Both the position numbers and the translations under genes were made by a program. Positions 46,001 to 55,198 of a DNA stretch of 64,000 bases are shown here, one piece after another; the stretch's first letter is position 1; every line of letters starts with the position of its first letter. The DNA comes from Chloroflexi bacterium 54-19 (lineage in GTDB: Bacteria; Chloroflexota; Chloroflexia; Chloroheliales; Chloroheliaceae), in contig MKTJ01000041.1 in NCBI GenBank assembly GCA_001898225.1, positions 21,857-85,856 on the forward strand, in the 5' to 3' direction. The notes beneath the pieces are model-generated. The model was not told where the DNA came from. It saw only the letters and a list, made by a program, of their open reading frames with translations, and made no database searches.

Positions 46001-48620
46001 TCCGTGAATATTTCAACTTTGGAAAAAGGTGATTACGACTTGCGGCAACAAAATCATCCTGGTTCTCGCTAATTTGTCTCTGAGGATTTAACAGATTCTC
46101 GAATGCCTCACCGACCTCAAAGCCATCGCTACTTTCAGAAAAAAGACGTACCTGGTATTTTAGGGAGCTAAAACTTGCTTGTATTTTAAGAATAGAATCA
46201 ACAATTTCCAGCCCATCACCAGGGTTAAAGACATTGATTTTGAGAGTATCAACATAGGGATGCTGATAAAGATACCTTAGCAGTTTATGGGTTAATTGAT
46301 CCTGTCCATTATCTCCAGAATTCGAGAAAGTACGGAACAGTCCAAGTGATTGCTCAATTGAAGCTCTCACTGAGTGGGTATCTTTGGTATTGGTAGCTAG
46401 ATAAAGTTGCCAGAAATGCCCCCCGATTGTACCACTATCTATATATAGACTATTTTGACCTGCCTGCCGGTTAAAAAGCATTGGTGGGATATTAACGGGG
46501 GACAATTCACTTTCAAGAGCCTGCCTGACTTCATTATATAAACGCCTAGCAGTCTCTTTTTTGACTGACGTAATTCGTTCTGTCCAGTTTTTTATTAAAA
46601 ACGCTTCTTGTAAATGCCATAGCAATCGAACCGGGTGTGTTGGAGAAAGCAGCAAACCCTGTCGTGAATTATGGAGTCCATAAGGTACTTTTACTTCAAG
46701 GACATCAAGGTCAAGAAAATTCGGATCATCTCTTATAAGTTGTAAAGCGTCTTCCCGGCTTTCGGAAAGTAAGTTTTTCACATCTGAGAGCCATTCATTG
46801 TAGGCAACAACGTATTCTTGAATTTCCTTACTGTAAAGAGTTAAATCAACAATACTTGTAATGAAAGTTTCGTTTGCAGGAACTGCTTTCGCAGCGCCAT
46901 CTTCCTTTATTCGCATACCTGAAGCGGTACTTAGTAACCTGAAGAGATTGCGGCGGGCATTTAGGAACCGTAGAGGGGCGTTTTCGACCTCTTTTCTCTG
47001 ATTGCCGCGTCGCTTAAGATTTACCCCTCCGGTTGTATTGACTTCAGTGTAATCTAGTAACCAGCGCCCCAACTCAGCCGGATTTTTAAGGGTTTCTGTT
47101 TCTACCAGACGCAAATCAGGACTTGTTGCAACAGAGTAAACATTTTTTTCATCAAAGGCTATCGTAAAAAGTGCTTCTTCTGAAACTCCTTTTTTAAGCG
47201 AGGTTTCCCAGCGGAGCTTGGTTGGTAATAAATCAGCTTCGTTATCTATACCTGACGAATCCGGGGTAATGAATTGGTTCCAGGCTGCTTCAAAAAGAGC
47301 AAAGGCATAACTTTTTACCGCCTGATTACGGGTAGGAGGAGGAGGTGGTGGTGGTCCTGGTGAAAGTGTTACCCAGATTAAATCACTTTCGTTAATTTTT
47401 TGGGAATCAGGTTTTGAGAGATCTCTGGCTATTTCATCATTTATTTGCTGATTCGAATCGTTAAAAGCCCGTACCCGGATGAAATATAACCCTTCTTCCA
47501 ACCCTAACTTGTCCAGTTTGGTAAGTTTCTTTGAACAGGTTTTATATTTATGTTTGGGCTTCTTAACAATCCCAGGATATTCAGAAACTGCACCCTGGTC
47601 GTTCACAAATTCAATCCTGAAATAATCTAATTCAGAACTTTGGATGGATGGCGGATTAGTGCTCCAATAAACAATTAAACTATTATTATTACTCAGGTCA
47701 AGAATAGCCAGATTATCTTCTAGAGGAAGTTCACTGTATTTAGTAAAGTAAAGTTCAATTGTACCGCTACCCATATCGAGCCAAGGAAGTTTATCAAAAG
47801 ATAAGTGATTGTACTGAGGGTCGGTAGCAATTTTGGTTGTCCAGGTTTGGCTACGCCCGGTGCTGGTATAACGCAGCAAGTTGTACAAATCTGTTTGGAT
47901 GGTATTTGGTACAAGGTTTAAATTGTGTAATCTTACCAGAAGACTTTCTCGCGGGTCCTGTATTTTAATTACGGTTTCCTGATTCGTTGCCAAACGGGCA
48001 GCTATTCTGCCTGGGTCATTTGCCAGCTCAAAATCGGGAAATAATCCTAACTGATAAAGCGAGCCACCCAAAGCTGCATGGCTTCCGCCGTTTTCTTTAT
48101 AAGAAATGTAGTAGCGAATCTCGGTCTCTGGCGTTAGAAATTTTCGGCCGGGGTCAATCTCTTTAACCCGTTGAAGTATATTTCGAGCTTGCCCTAAATT
48201 TGTCAGAGTTTGACCTGACATTGTTTGGAAAAGGCGTTCCTTCATTTGCTCCAGGATATGCGGTAATGGAACTTCGACAAAAGTACTGATGTCAATAGAG
48301 TCGTTGGCAGAAGTCCGCGTCCCGGCAGGGATAAAGACCATTAAAGGGCGTTCTTCATTATTTCGCAGTTCAATCAATTTTGTCGAAGTTGCTTGCCAGG
48401 ATTCTGTCGGATTTTCATCCAATAAAAAAATGTCGGCATTCACATCTAAAATCCGCAGGCGCTGACAGACCTCTATCATGGTTTTCCTGGGTAATGTTGA
48501 AATCCGTGAACATTGACCCGGTTCAGCATTTCTTAAAAAGCTCGCTAACTCAGCCTGAACACTTTCAACAAGCAGATTCTGGAAAATATTTCCTTGTGTT
48601 GTAATTAGGGCAACTGTCAT
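43017..48620 (-). CDS. MAD8-like HerA/FtsK-type ATPase with PD-(D/E)XK-like motif
   Basis: A 1867-residue protein. The C-terminal third is a HerA-clade ATPase: Walker A GVQGGGKSYT near residue 1518, and Walker B LVVFDEAHKYM near 1742, followed by VVRQMRHQGVSIMIASQDP. Around residue 1180 the sequence RTDLALVQID, then LVEVKAR, looks like the D...E-x-K core of a PD-(D/E)XK nuclease. The first ~400 residues are novel; a Pro run (residues ~422-429) separates them from the middle. Size and layout resemble MAD8 of the MADS defence system and DptH of the Dnd restriction system; from memory MAD8 is closer. GAGGAT precedes the ATG. It is the third gene of the operon, 51 bases after the 537-residue gene. 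Confidence 0.75.
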   Translation of the reverse strand: MTVALITTQGNIFQNLLVESVQAELASFLRNAEPGQCSRISTLPRKTMIEVCQRLRILDVNADIFLLDENPTESWQATSTKLIELRNNEERPLMVFIPAGTRTSANDSIDISTFVEVPLPHILEQMKERLFQTMSGQTLTNLGQARNILQRVKEIDPGRKFLTPETEIRYYISYKENGGSHAALGGSLYQLGLFPDFELANDPGRIAARLATNQETVIKIQDPRESLLVRLHNLNLVPNTIQTDLYNLLRYTSTGRSQTWTTKIATDPQYNHLSFDKLPWLDMGSGTIELYFTKYSELPLEDNLAILDLSNNNSLIVYWSTNPPSIQSSELDYFRIEFVNDQGAVSEYPGIVKKPKHKYKTCSKKLTKLDKLGLEEGLYFIRVRAFNDSNQQINDEIARDLSKPDSQKINESDLIWVTLSPGPPPPPPPTRNQAVKSYAFALFEAAWNQFITPDSSGIDNEADLLPTKLRWETSLKKGVSEEALFTIAFDEKNVYSVATSPDLRLVETETLKNPAELGRWLLDYTEVNTTGGVNLKRRGNQRKEVENAPLRFLNARRNLFRLLSTASGMRIKEDGAAKAVPANETFITSIVDLTLYSKEIQEYVVAYNEWLSDVKNLLSESREDALQLIRDDPNFLDLDVLEVKVPYGLHNSRQGLLLSPTHPVRLLWHLQEAFLIKNWTERITSVKKETARRLYNEVRQALESELSPVNIPPMLFNRQAGQNSLYIDSGTIGGHFWQLYLATNTKDTHSVRASIEQSLGLFRTFSNSGDNGQDQLTHKLLRYLYQHPYVDTLKINVFNPGDGLEIVDSILKIQASFSSLKYQVRLFSESSDGFEVGEAFENLLNPQRQISENQDDFVAASRNHLFPKLKYSRNSLFDFLKNPENYEAHVSFLLNFFPVVTNLSVTNRQDRSSFVYGLSQELRQIMPSQTSSFLWQQNLYPQPCKELPGSSENFRLSAQLAEVLENFQILEAIYSEGRSRAGRGTFPVPVIELDFSDMQKRFIYLVHQYSDWVLTVDRNLGLEYFDGFVTPSAGDQPIYLLDHTPEYLTSEGERLLLTTRSSSEIIRLVQPSLLNFRIPYGQGQEELFLNSLRSLSGKLVLKLLSSYTHREEVTGLVLAQLFLQKYGLLQDRFVIPLDAHSELFTTAQKESLLEQEISLKRTDLALVQIDSKNSRIHFRLVEVKARQTLLTLGALAGLSEQISDQLKNSIEVLRKHFDPVYIEPDRLDRPFKVKELANLLSYYLERGIRHKLLSRSAADEMRKVLNNLDNGYTLEFEQLGLIFEFNGVDLVPQNDNPSLPLIRVGRDYINKLLERGGVQKNLESSQEENITEEGGFLEIPMQTDPTFNEVTTFFQPHTLNRMAQILEERRKRLTGESQILTTSLPIEQPVTNVQIPAEVGGESNSASPTNKGVNEIQSEDHTERSRNTSVKPAAQNGLGAVIQVDSNTAKSEKVEPEKPPVTEFQKEDLNPPTFEVLLGDNTPTPQFGILGRSGNRTVAIDLNGCNTISLFGVQGGGKSYTLGSIVEMATKELPKINQLPSPLATVIFHYNESQDYAPEFVTMVKPNSKEQEIQKLADDYGAKPASLDDVLLLTTPDKLVERQEEFPSIRVEPIYFHSSELSIKDWKFLMSAVSNQSMYITQITMIMRKYRSELTLDNLLKGIEASSLNQNQKELALMRLNFAGQFINDSYRLAEKLKPGRMIIVDVRDELIEQDEALGLFVVMLNIFANAGRDFNKLVVFDEAHKYMSNQDLTSHIVEVVRQMRHQGVSIMIASQDPPSLPLAIIELSSIMLLHRFNSANWLKHIQKAQVALDELTPVQLVNLMPGEAYTWANKSTDQSFTSRAVKVKCRPRVTQHGGSTKTAISR

Positions 48621-48671
48621 TAATTCATCCTCAAAATTGAAACCTTAAAGTCAGCCAAATTTCTTAGCCTT

Positions 48672-50285
48672 TTAATCAATCTGGTAACGTGGCTTTATCG
48701 TTTGCGAGTTATAAGCATCACTAAGGTCGGTATAGAATCCAATTTCGCGCAAGCGGTCTTTTAACGCCTGGATATTTTGCCGAAAAGCTTCGCTGTCTGT
48801 AATTTCGGCCTGCTGATTGTAAGATGAGTCCATACCATTTATCACAAAACCGTACCGCTGGCGCAACCATTCAATAAACTCATTTATCCTGATAACTTTT
48901 GTGCGATAGTTACCCTCACCTGTTTCTTCGAGTACCGCAATCTGCACCAGAATTTCAAGTAGCTTGCTACCAATGTGGAAACGCCGAGGCTTCCTGCTGC
49001 CTTGAGGCTGCACCACCATCCCTTCTTCCGAATTCTTTTGAGTAGTAGCTTCTAAAAGTTCAGAAAGATATTTTTTATGAAATTTACTTCTTGCGGATGT
49101 GATTAGTTCTACGTATTTATCATAAAAAGATATTTCCATGTTTTTAATTGCTACTATTTCAGGTTTCTCAACATGGTCGAAAGGTTCATCCGCAAAAAGC
49201 CCATTTACTTTGCTTAAAAAATAACCCTCAAAAGTAAATGGTTGGTTAGCTAATAAGCCAATCAACTGTTGGATTGAAGGTTCCCCATTTTTCAAAGTAC
49301 TTTGTGAAAATACCCCCATTGTCTTAGCAAAAGGTACTAAAACATTAACCGCGAAAACAGCCCTGATAAAGTCATTCATTGAATCATAATGACGAGCAGT
49401 GTTGGCCGCCGAAATTTGGGCCATTTTGGAATTTGGGTTTGAACCCATATCCATGATCAGTTCAAGGGGCGAAAAATACGATGTTTTATCGTAAGGAGTA
49501 GGTTCTGGTGCGTTCTTGTTTCTAACCCAGGTAGGAAGCTCATTTGCCAGCCTGAAAAGGTAGAGCGCCAGGTGAATACCCATCATCACTTTAATATATT
49601 CAATGAGGATGTGGCGCGGCATCAAATCTTTATAAACGAGTAAGCGTTTCAGGTCATCACACATCAATTGGGCCTGGTCAAGTAATAAAGGGAACCTGAT
49701 TTCTGATTGGTTTGTGCGCCCTTTTTGGTCAATAAGGTCTGACCCCTCTACAAGTCGAATGATTGTCAGGGTAATTAAATCTAATTCTCTAATGTTATTG
49801 TCGTCATAATTACTGTCTGTCTGGTCAATGTTTGTCAAGCCTTTTCCTAGAAATTCCTTTAAACTGTCAAGGACTTCTTTATTGCCATATAAGAGCATAC
49901 TGTAAATCTGGTCACTGGTATTATAATCCCGAATTTTAATAGGATTTCGGAGTTTATAGCTATCCAGATGGAGTGGGCGCAAAGCAACAACGCTTTCCTT
50001 GCCTGGAATTCCCCGGTTGACCATATCTACGAGGTCGCTTTCTAACCATTTACTGGCAATACCCTGGTTTTCCTCAAACCCGTTGACCAAAGAAGATAAT
50101 GTCGTGAATCTTTCAAAGAGGTTTTCAACCGTTAAAGAGGGTCTTTTACGTGAAATCGGACGATAGCCATCGTATTTCATTAAAATGAATAAATTTAGAA
50201 GGGCGCGGTCTAAATTAATGGATTTAGGATCAATATGAAAGATACTGGGATTGCGAAAAGCCTGGTCATTTTTTTGTAGTTGCAT
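48672..50285 (-). CDS. MAD7-like protein of unknown function
   Basis: A 537-residue, mostly helical, soluble protein. No catalytic motif is visible. The C-terminal part (HIGSKLLEILVQIAVLEE, then RINEFIEWLRQRYGFVINGM) reads as a winged-helix-like unit. Its ATG shares a base with the kinase gene's stop (TAATG), a strong sign of coupled translation and a joint complex. Position and size match MAD7 between MAD6-like and MAD8-like genes. The recognised similarity is from memory of that family, not from a motif. It probably bridges kinase and ATPase. Confidence 0.65.
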   Translation of the reverse strand: MQLQKNDQAFRNPSIFHIDPKSINLDRALLNLFILMKYDGYRPISRKRPSLTVENLFERFTTLSSLVNGFEENQGIASKWLESDLVDMVNRGIPGKESVVALRPLHLDSYKLRNPIKIRDYNTSDQIYSMLLYGNKEVLDSLKEFLGKGLTNIDQTDSNYDDNNIRELDLITLTIIRLVEGSDLIDQKGRTNQSEIRFPLLLDQAQLMCDDLKRLLVYKDLMPRHILIEYIKVMMGIHLALYLFRLANELPTWVRNKNAPEPTPYDKTSYFSPLELIMDMGSNPNSKMAQISAANTARHYDSMNDFIRAVFAVNVLVPFAKTMGVFSQSTLKNGEPSIQQLIGLLANQPFTFEGYFLSKVNGLFADEPFDHVEKPEIVAIKNMEISFYDKYVELITSARSKFHKKYLSELLEATTQKNSEEGMVVQPQGSRKPRRFHIGSKLLEILVQIAVLEETGEGNYRTKVIRINEFIEWLRQRYGFVINGMDSSYNQQAEITDSEAFRQNIQALKDRLREIGFYTDLSDAYNSQTIKPRYQID

Positions 50286-53200
50286 TAGAGTGCTTCCTCT
50301 TTGGTAAGGACGAGACGATTGGAGTCATCCGCTAAAAGCTGATAGAAATCTCTGTTGTTTTCAGTCAGAATTAACCTGCGGAAAGATAAATGCGAAAGGG
50401 AGTTTCGGAAAATTGTAAGATTAATAAATGAACCCCTTAAATCATTCAAAGAAGGTTTGAAACCTTCTGATATTTGAAATAACAGCTCTAGCAAATCTAG
50501 CGAAATTACTAACTCAGCTCTATTTTTACGGACCTTATGTCTCAGAATAATATTATCCGGTGTATATTCGAGATATTCGCCCAGGGCGCCTAAATCATTG
50601 ACAACAACTAGCTCGAAGTCGTGGGCCGGGAACAGGCGATAACTTTTTATTGTTGGTTTGTCGGTTTGACTTGCCCTAAGCCAAATATATTCCTGGTTAT
50701 ATTTTTTGCTCTTACTACCTTCCGCTACACTTATGCCAGAAATAATTTGAGTTTTAAGGTCTTTCAGGGTAGCCTGGTGTTTCTGTTCATTACTTTCAAG
50801 TTGAGTAACTTCGCGGAAACGAGATAGCTGCTCGTAGGGTAGCATTTTCAGCCAGCCATCCTCGCGTCTTTCAAAGAAAGACTTGCGCCGTTCCATATGA
50901 TGGAAAATCCTATGTAGGCTTATCAGTTTAGGATTCTGCGCTACCTCGAAACCAAAGACCAAATTATTCTGGAGAGTTTCCAACATAATTTCATCTATAT
51001 GCGACCTTGAGGACAAATCGAATAAAGGTGGGCCACCGGTCTTACCATCGAAATGCATTTCCCGGTCAATCTGAGGATTACTAACAAGGGCTACATCAAT
51101 CTGAGTAACAAGGTCAATTAATCGATCAGTCCTTACCTCAATATCAGCGACTAAGCCTTGCTCAGCGCCAGCTAACTGGACTTCTTTTGCATCGGGTCCG
51201 ATCAGCACATTGTAGTAAAACTTATTCAAATAGTCGGTAGGGTCGGTCAGGGTAGACTCCAGCGCCGCTGCAATATCTTCACAAGTATGGTCACGAAATA
51301 TTAAATATGAAAGCGCGGAACGCATATCCCGCATGGTTATGTGCAAACGCCTGCGAAGATGTACAGTCTCAAAAACTGTCCGGAGCCTTTCAGTAATTTC
51401 GGGCCCATTAGTTTTATCTCTAAAGGAGTCAATATTAAATTTAATAAAACAGTGATCTTTGATAGAGCAACCCTCACATGGCTTCCAAAAAGAATCATCT
51501 CCAATAACTTCAAGCTGGCGGCTAAAAATAGATTGAGCCTTACCTGCGACAACAGAGCGCAGGTTTAGATTAATAATTAGCAACCCTTCGGGCAGCTTTT
51601 TATTACCCAATTCATCGAAAAACTCGAAGACTTCTTTTCTGAGCCATGAGAACTCTTGCCAATTGGATTCAAGAAAATCACGTAAGCGCCCCTCGTTGAT
51701 AGCTATTAGCCGGACCTGGCCTTGCGCCTTCTGATAAGTTACACCTGCAAAAGGTTCGAAGAAGTTCTTAAGAACGTTATCATTTACATTTTCGCCCTCA
51801 TCTTGCGACCCATCATAGTTTGTGAAGAAATCAAGGTTTTGGTATTTAAACTTTGACCCGTTGCCGTGGTTTATGGAGGTCACATCAACCTTCTGGTCAC
51901 GTACAGCCTTTTCAAGATTTTGAATAAATGCAGTCTTGCCGTCACCAGCGTTACCTGTAATAATTACCAGTTGGTGTTTACCTTCAAGAATAGCAGGAAG
52001 AAGTTTTTCATCGAGCCTGGTCTTTACATAAGTCGCTGCTGCAAAATCATCAAGACCCCTAGTACCTTTATTATTCCGGCGGGCCTGACTATAGAGCGTT
52101 AAGAAGCGGGTGACATAAGGGTTATAGTTAGGCCGTTGCCATTCTTCTTCAGGAATGTTTATGTTATCACCCCTAGTCCCTGATTGTGGCACAGTTTGAT
52201 AATCGTAAAAAGGTGCTGCATCTGCCAGGGCCTTGCGCATTTGGGTAGCATCGGTAAAACGGTCTTGCCGTAAAGGTAGACAAGCTTTTATTAAAAAGTT
52301 TGCAAAAGACTTACTCAGTTTTATTTCTGGCACAAATTCGCGAGGATCGTGAGGTTTTGAATGGGAGTTTAATTGAACAAATCCTTCGTAAGGGTGATGT
52401 TGGGTAATGAGTAAATAAAGGACGACTCCGGTAGCATAAAGGTCGCACGAGGCATCCCATCCGCTTTCAATTAAATCCAGTGGGATATAACCAGGAGTAC
52501 CGATAAAAGTTTGATTTGAACTTTCAGCCAAAGTCGCAATATTAAAGTCAATAATTTTTAAACCTTCTCTGGTCCTGACAATATTGCTTGGTTTAATATC
52601 CCGGTGTAAGATGGCAGGACGGTTCGGACCATCATGATGCAAATATTCCAAAGCATCCAGGATATTATGTGTAATTTCAATTGCTTCCTGGACATTCATC
52701 CTCTGTTTACCATTGACATAATTTGAGAGAATTTGGCCTTCAACAAATTCGGTAAGAAGATAATATTGCCCCTGGTAGATTTGCGCAGCCCATTCGGCCC
52801 TGGCGATATTTGGGTGACTCAATTTGCGAAGTGTTTGGAATTCCTGTTGAAGAAAAGAAACTTCTACCCCCCGATTGATTACTTTCATAGCGAAAACCTG
52901 GTTGTGCAATGGGCTATAGACTTCATAAACCACACTCGAACCACCCCGGCCAAGAATTTTCTGAACCAGATATTGATTGTCAATAATATCGCCAGAGTTA
53001 TACTCTTTATGTATGGACGTTCCAGGACCAGTTTTTATATCAGTATTAGTATGTGTTGGGGTGACCGGCTCAGGGTTAAGAATCTGTTCAAAATCTTGAA
53101 GAGCTTCTTTGGCAGAGGTATATCTCAATTCTAAATCAGGCTGCCATAACTTAAGAATAAATTCATCCAGACCATTGGGCAAACCTTCGACAAATTCACT

Positions 53201-54466
53201 GACTTTTAACTCTGAAGCGTCTATTTTTAAAGCTTCTTGTGGGCTGTAAACTGGAAGTTCACCCGTAAGGAGTTGGAAAAATATAACTCCTAAACTATAA
53301 AGATCACTGGCCGGGTAGGCATGGTAATCCACCTGGTTTAACTCCGGAGCAAGGTATGGAATATTTTCTTTTTCCTCCGGTTTAATCCAGACGGTTGTAT
53401 TTTGAGCAGTTGCAGGTGTATTCAGTCGTGCCCGGTCAAAATTCATAAGCCGAGGGATATAATTTTCACCGATAAGAATATCAGCCGGCGTAATGGCTCT
53501 ATGGATAACACCTTTTTCTTGGACTGCTTTAATCCCTATTAAAAGCCCCTTCATTATTTCTAGTTTTCGCTCAATGGTAAGGGGGATTGCTTCCAGAATT
53601 AAAGCGGCAAGAGTAGTTCCATTATTATTCCAATCCGTAACTTCGACTAATTTATTACCATCTACTTCGAATAGGTCTCGGACAAGTAAAAGATTTGGGT
53701 GAGATCCAATTGTCTGAAGTAAATTAAACTCATTTTTAATTTTGTAAAGGCGACTTTCCAATTCTTTCTTTGGTAAGTAGGGTGAGTATTCAAAAACTCT
53801 CAATCTCACAGGAGGCAATCCGCTTGCAAGGCTATTTTCTGCAATCAATTCAGAATAATTATCCTCTACGCTTATCGTTTCTTTTACCCTGTATTGATTG
53901 TAATTCTTACGTGGGCCATCCCATTCCGGCATTCCGGAAATAATTTGTTTTATACCAATTAGTAGTGAACCAATAGCATTCTGAGCGATTGGAGTAGGAG
54001 ACAATAAACGAGCAGGACTCTGAAGATATTCCGTTACTTTATGTAGGAAAAAGGTTTGCTTTTGAGATGCTCCTGTTAAATTAAGAATGGTTTGTTTATC
54101 ATTAATTACAATTAAACCTTCTACCCACACATTTTTATTTATGAGGCTGCCTTGAGTTAAAAGACCCTTTAGAACTTTAGCTTTATAATTCAGACTCTTA
54201 ACAGGACTGGGTCTTTCGCTAGTACCAAGTTTCCAAATACTATCGTTTCCAATTATTTTGCCGTGCCAATCCTTAATTTCGATAATATAAACAGCGTGGG
54301 GTGCTATCACAATCGCATCACATTCCAGGGGGGTGCCATTATTTTGATTTAATTCTTTATTTGGATAAATAGTATAATTGGAGGGTAAATTTGCTTCAAG
54401 ATAAGAAATTGCAACCGCTTCTCCCTGATTTACAGGGATACTACCAAGGCTCATAACTTTAGCCAT
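50285..54466 (-). CDS. MAD6-like NERD / pseudokinase / Ser-Thr kinase / P-loop ATPase
   Basis: A 1393-residue multidomain protein. Residues ~12-120: NERD nuclease-related domain (LECDAIVIAPHAVYIIEIKDWHG holds the D...E-x-K core). Residues ~225-465: a kinase fold with degraded motifs (HRAITP near residue 322 for HRD, MNFDRAR for DFG), so a pseudokinase. Residues ~505-770: an active-looking kinase, GRGGSSVVYEV, AMKVI, HRDIKPSN near residue 622, but IDFNIAT instead of DFG. Residues ~830 onward: a P-loop ATPase (GNAGDGKTA near residue 840) with a Cys cluster CEGCSIKDHCF. This architecture is that of MAD6; BREX PglW is also a NERD kinase but lacks this ATPase tail as far as I recall. GGGAGAG precedes the ATG. 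First gene of the operon. Confidence 0.8.
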   Translation of the reverse strand: MAKVMSLGSIPVNQGEAVAISYLEANLPSNYTIYPNKELNQNNGTPLECDAIVIAPHAVYIIEIKDWHGKIIGNDSIWKLGTSERPSPVKSLNYKAKVLKGLLTQGSLINKNVWVEGLIVINDKQTILNLTGASQKQTFFLHKVTEYLQSPARLLSPTPIAQNAIGSLLIGIKQIISGMPEWDGPRKNYNQYRVKETISVEDNYSELIAENSLASGLPPVRLRVFEYSPYLPKKELESRLYKIKNEFNLLQTIGSHPNLLLVRDLFEVDGNKLVEVTDWNNNGTTLAALILEAIPLTIERKLEIMKGLLIGIKAVQEKGVIHRAITPADILIGENYIPRLMNFDRARLNTPATAQNTTVWIKPEEKENIPYLAPELNQVDYHAYPASDLYSLGVIFFQLLTGELPVYSPQEALKIDASELKVSEFVEGLPNGLDEFILKLWQPDLELRYTSAKEALQDFEQILNPEPVTPTHTNTDIKTGPGTSIHKEYNSGDIIDNQYLVQKILGRGGSSVVYEVYSPLHNQVFAMKVINRGVEVSFLQQEFQTLRKLSHPNIARAEWAAQIYQGQYYLLTEFVEGQILSNYVNGKQRMNVQEAIEITHNILDALEYLHHDGPNRPAILHRDIKPSNIVRTREGLKIIDFNIATLAESSNQTFIGTPGYIPLDLIESGWDASCDLYATGVVLYLLITQHHPYEGFVQLNSHSKPHDPREFVPEIKLSKSFANFLIKACLPLRQDRFTDATQMRKALADAAPFYDYQTVPQSGTRGDNINIPEEEWQRPNYNPYVTRFLTLYSQARRNNKGTRGLDDFAAATYVKTRLDEKLLPAILEGKHQLVIITGNAGDGKTAFIQNLEKAVRDQKVDVTSINHGNGSKFKYQNLDFFTNYDGSQDEGENVNDNVLKNFFEPFAGVTYQKAQGQVRLIAINEGRLRDFLESNWQEFSWLRKEVFEFFDELGNKKLPEGLLIINLNLRSVVAGKAQSIFSRQLEVIGDDSFWKPCEGCSIKDHCFIKFNIDSFRDKTNGPEITERLRTVFETVHLRRRLHITMRDMRSALSYLIFRDHTCEDIAAALESTLTDPTDYLNKFYYNVLIGPDAKEVQLAGAEQGLVADIEVRTDRLIDLVTQIDVALVSNPQIDREMHFDGKTGGPPLFDLSSRSHIDEIMLETLQNNLVFGFEVAQNPKLISLHRIFHHMERRKSFFERREDGWLKMLPYEQLSRFREVTQLESNEQKHQATLKDLKTQIISGISVAEGSKSKKYNQEYIWLRASQTDKPTIKSYRLFPAHDFELVVVNDLGALGEYLEYTPDNIILRHKVRKNRAELVISLDLLELLFQISEGFKPSLNDLRGSFINLTIFRNSLSHLSFRRLILTENNRDFYQLLADDSNRLVLTKEEAL

Positions 54467-55198
54467 TACTCTCTCCCTTGAGTTTCTTAAAATAACGCTT
54501 AGAAATTTTCACCAGGCTTTATATTAGCAACAAGGTGGTTTTCTCAAACTTAACTTTTGCAAATTCAAGTTCTATTTTATTCAGAAATAAGCAAAAGATG
54601 GTTTTGCAATTTTTCTTTATTATTCTTAAATTTTTACTGGTTGTTTGCAGAAACACAAAAAATTAATTTCAAATAGCTGCTGTATTTTATTACTAACATA
54701 TACTTTTTTGCAATAGGTATTTGGTATTTAAAATTATTTTTTCGCATTGATTCTGACAATTGCCCTTTTAGTATCTGTAATCTCTTCATCATAACTGCGG
54801 AATGTTGGGATATTTTTTTAGACCGTGTTGTATTACCACTAAATGAGAAATGCTAACTGAAAGTTATATTCGCAACTTGCTTTCCTGGCCGTTTCTACGG
54901 CCGATATTCCAACCTCCATCATCGAACATCAAAAAGAAGCCGCACCTGCTCACCGCAGTTCTGACATGCGGGAAGGGTGCGACAGCTCGGAAGGTAGGCC
55001 GGTTAAAGGTAATTTGGTAGGGTGGGAGAAGAAGGTCGATGCCGTATTTTTAAAGTGTTGGAGTCAGCGTATTGATTCGTGGGTGTGCAGCCTTGGATAT
55101 AGCCAACTCCGGCTTTCCGGAATTGGCCTTCCACCTTGAATAAGGGTATAGGTAAATTATCCGGCACGACTACTCATAACGGCTAAAGCCGAGGCATC
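54467..55198. other. Promoter region of the kinase operon and spacer
   Basis: About 730 bases. The part next to 54466 is very AT-rich (54540-54760) and should contain the operon promoter. A short minus-strand stretch near 54915-54985 reads CRTLPACQNCGEQV, like a zinc-ribbon scrap, in a frame with stops. No gene supported. Confidence 0.5.

Noticed and set aside
50285..54466. BREX/Pgl system (PglW)
   Set aside because: NERD plus kinase fits PglW, but there is no PglX methyltransferase, PglZ or BrxC/PglY gene, and the neighbours match MAD7/MAD8 better.
54960..55135. 56-codon + strand frame and a minus-strand CxxC scrap
   Set aside because: No conserved motif on +, and the minus-strand reading is interrupted by stops.
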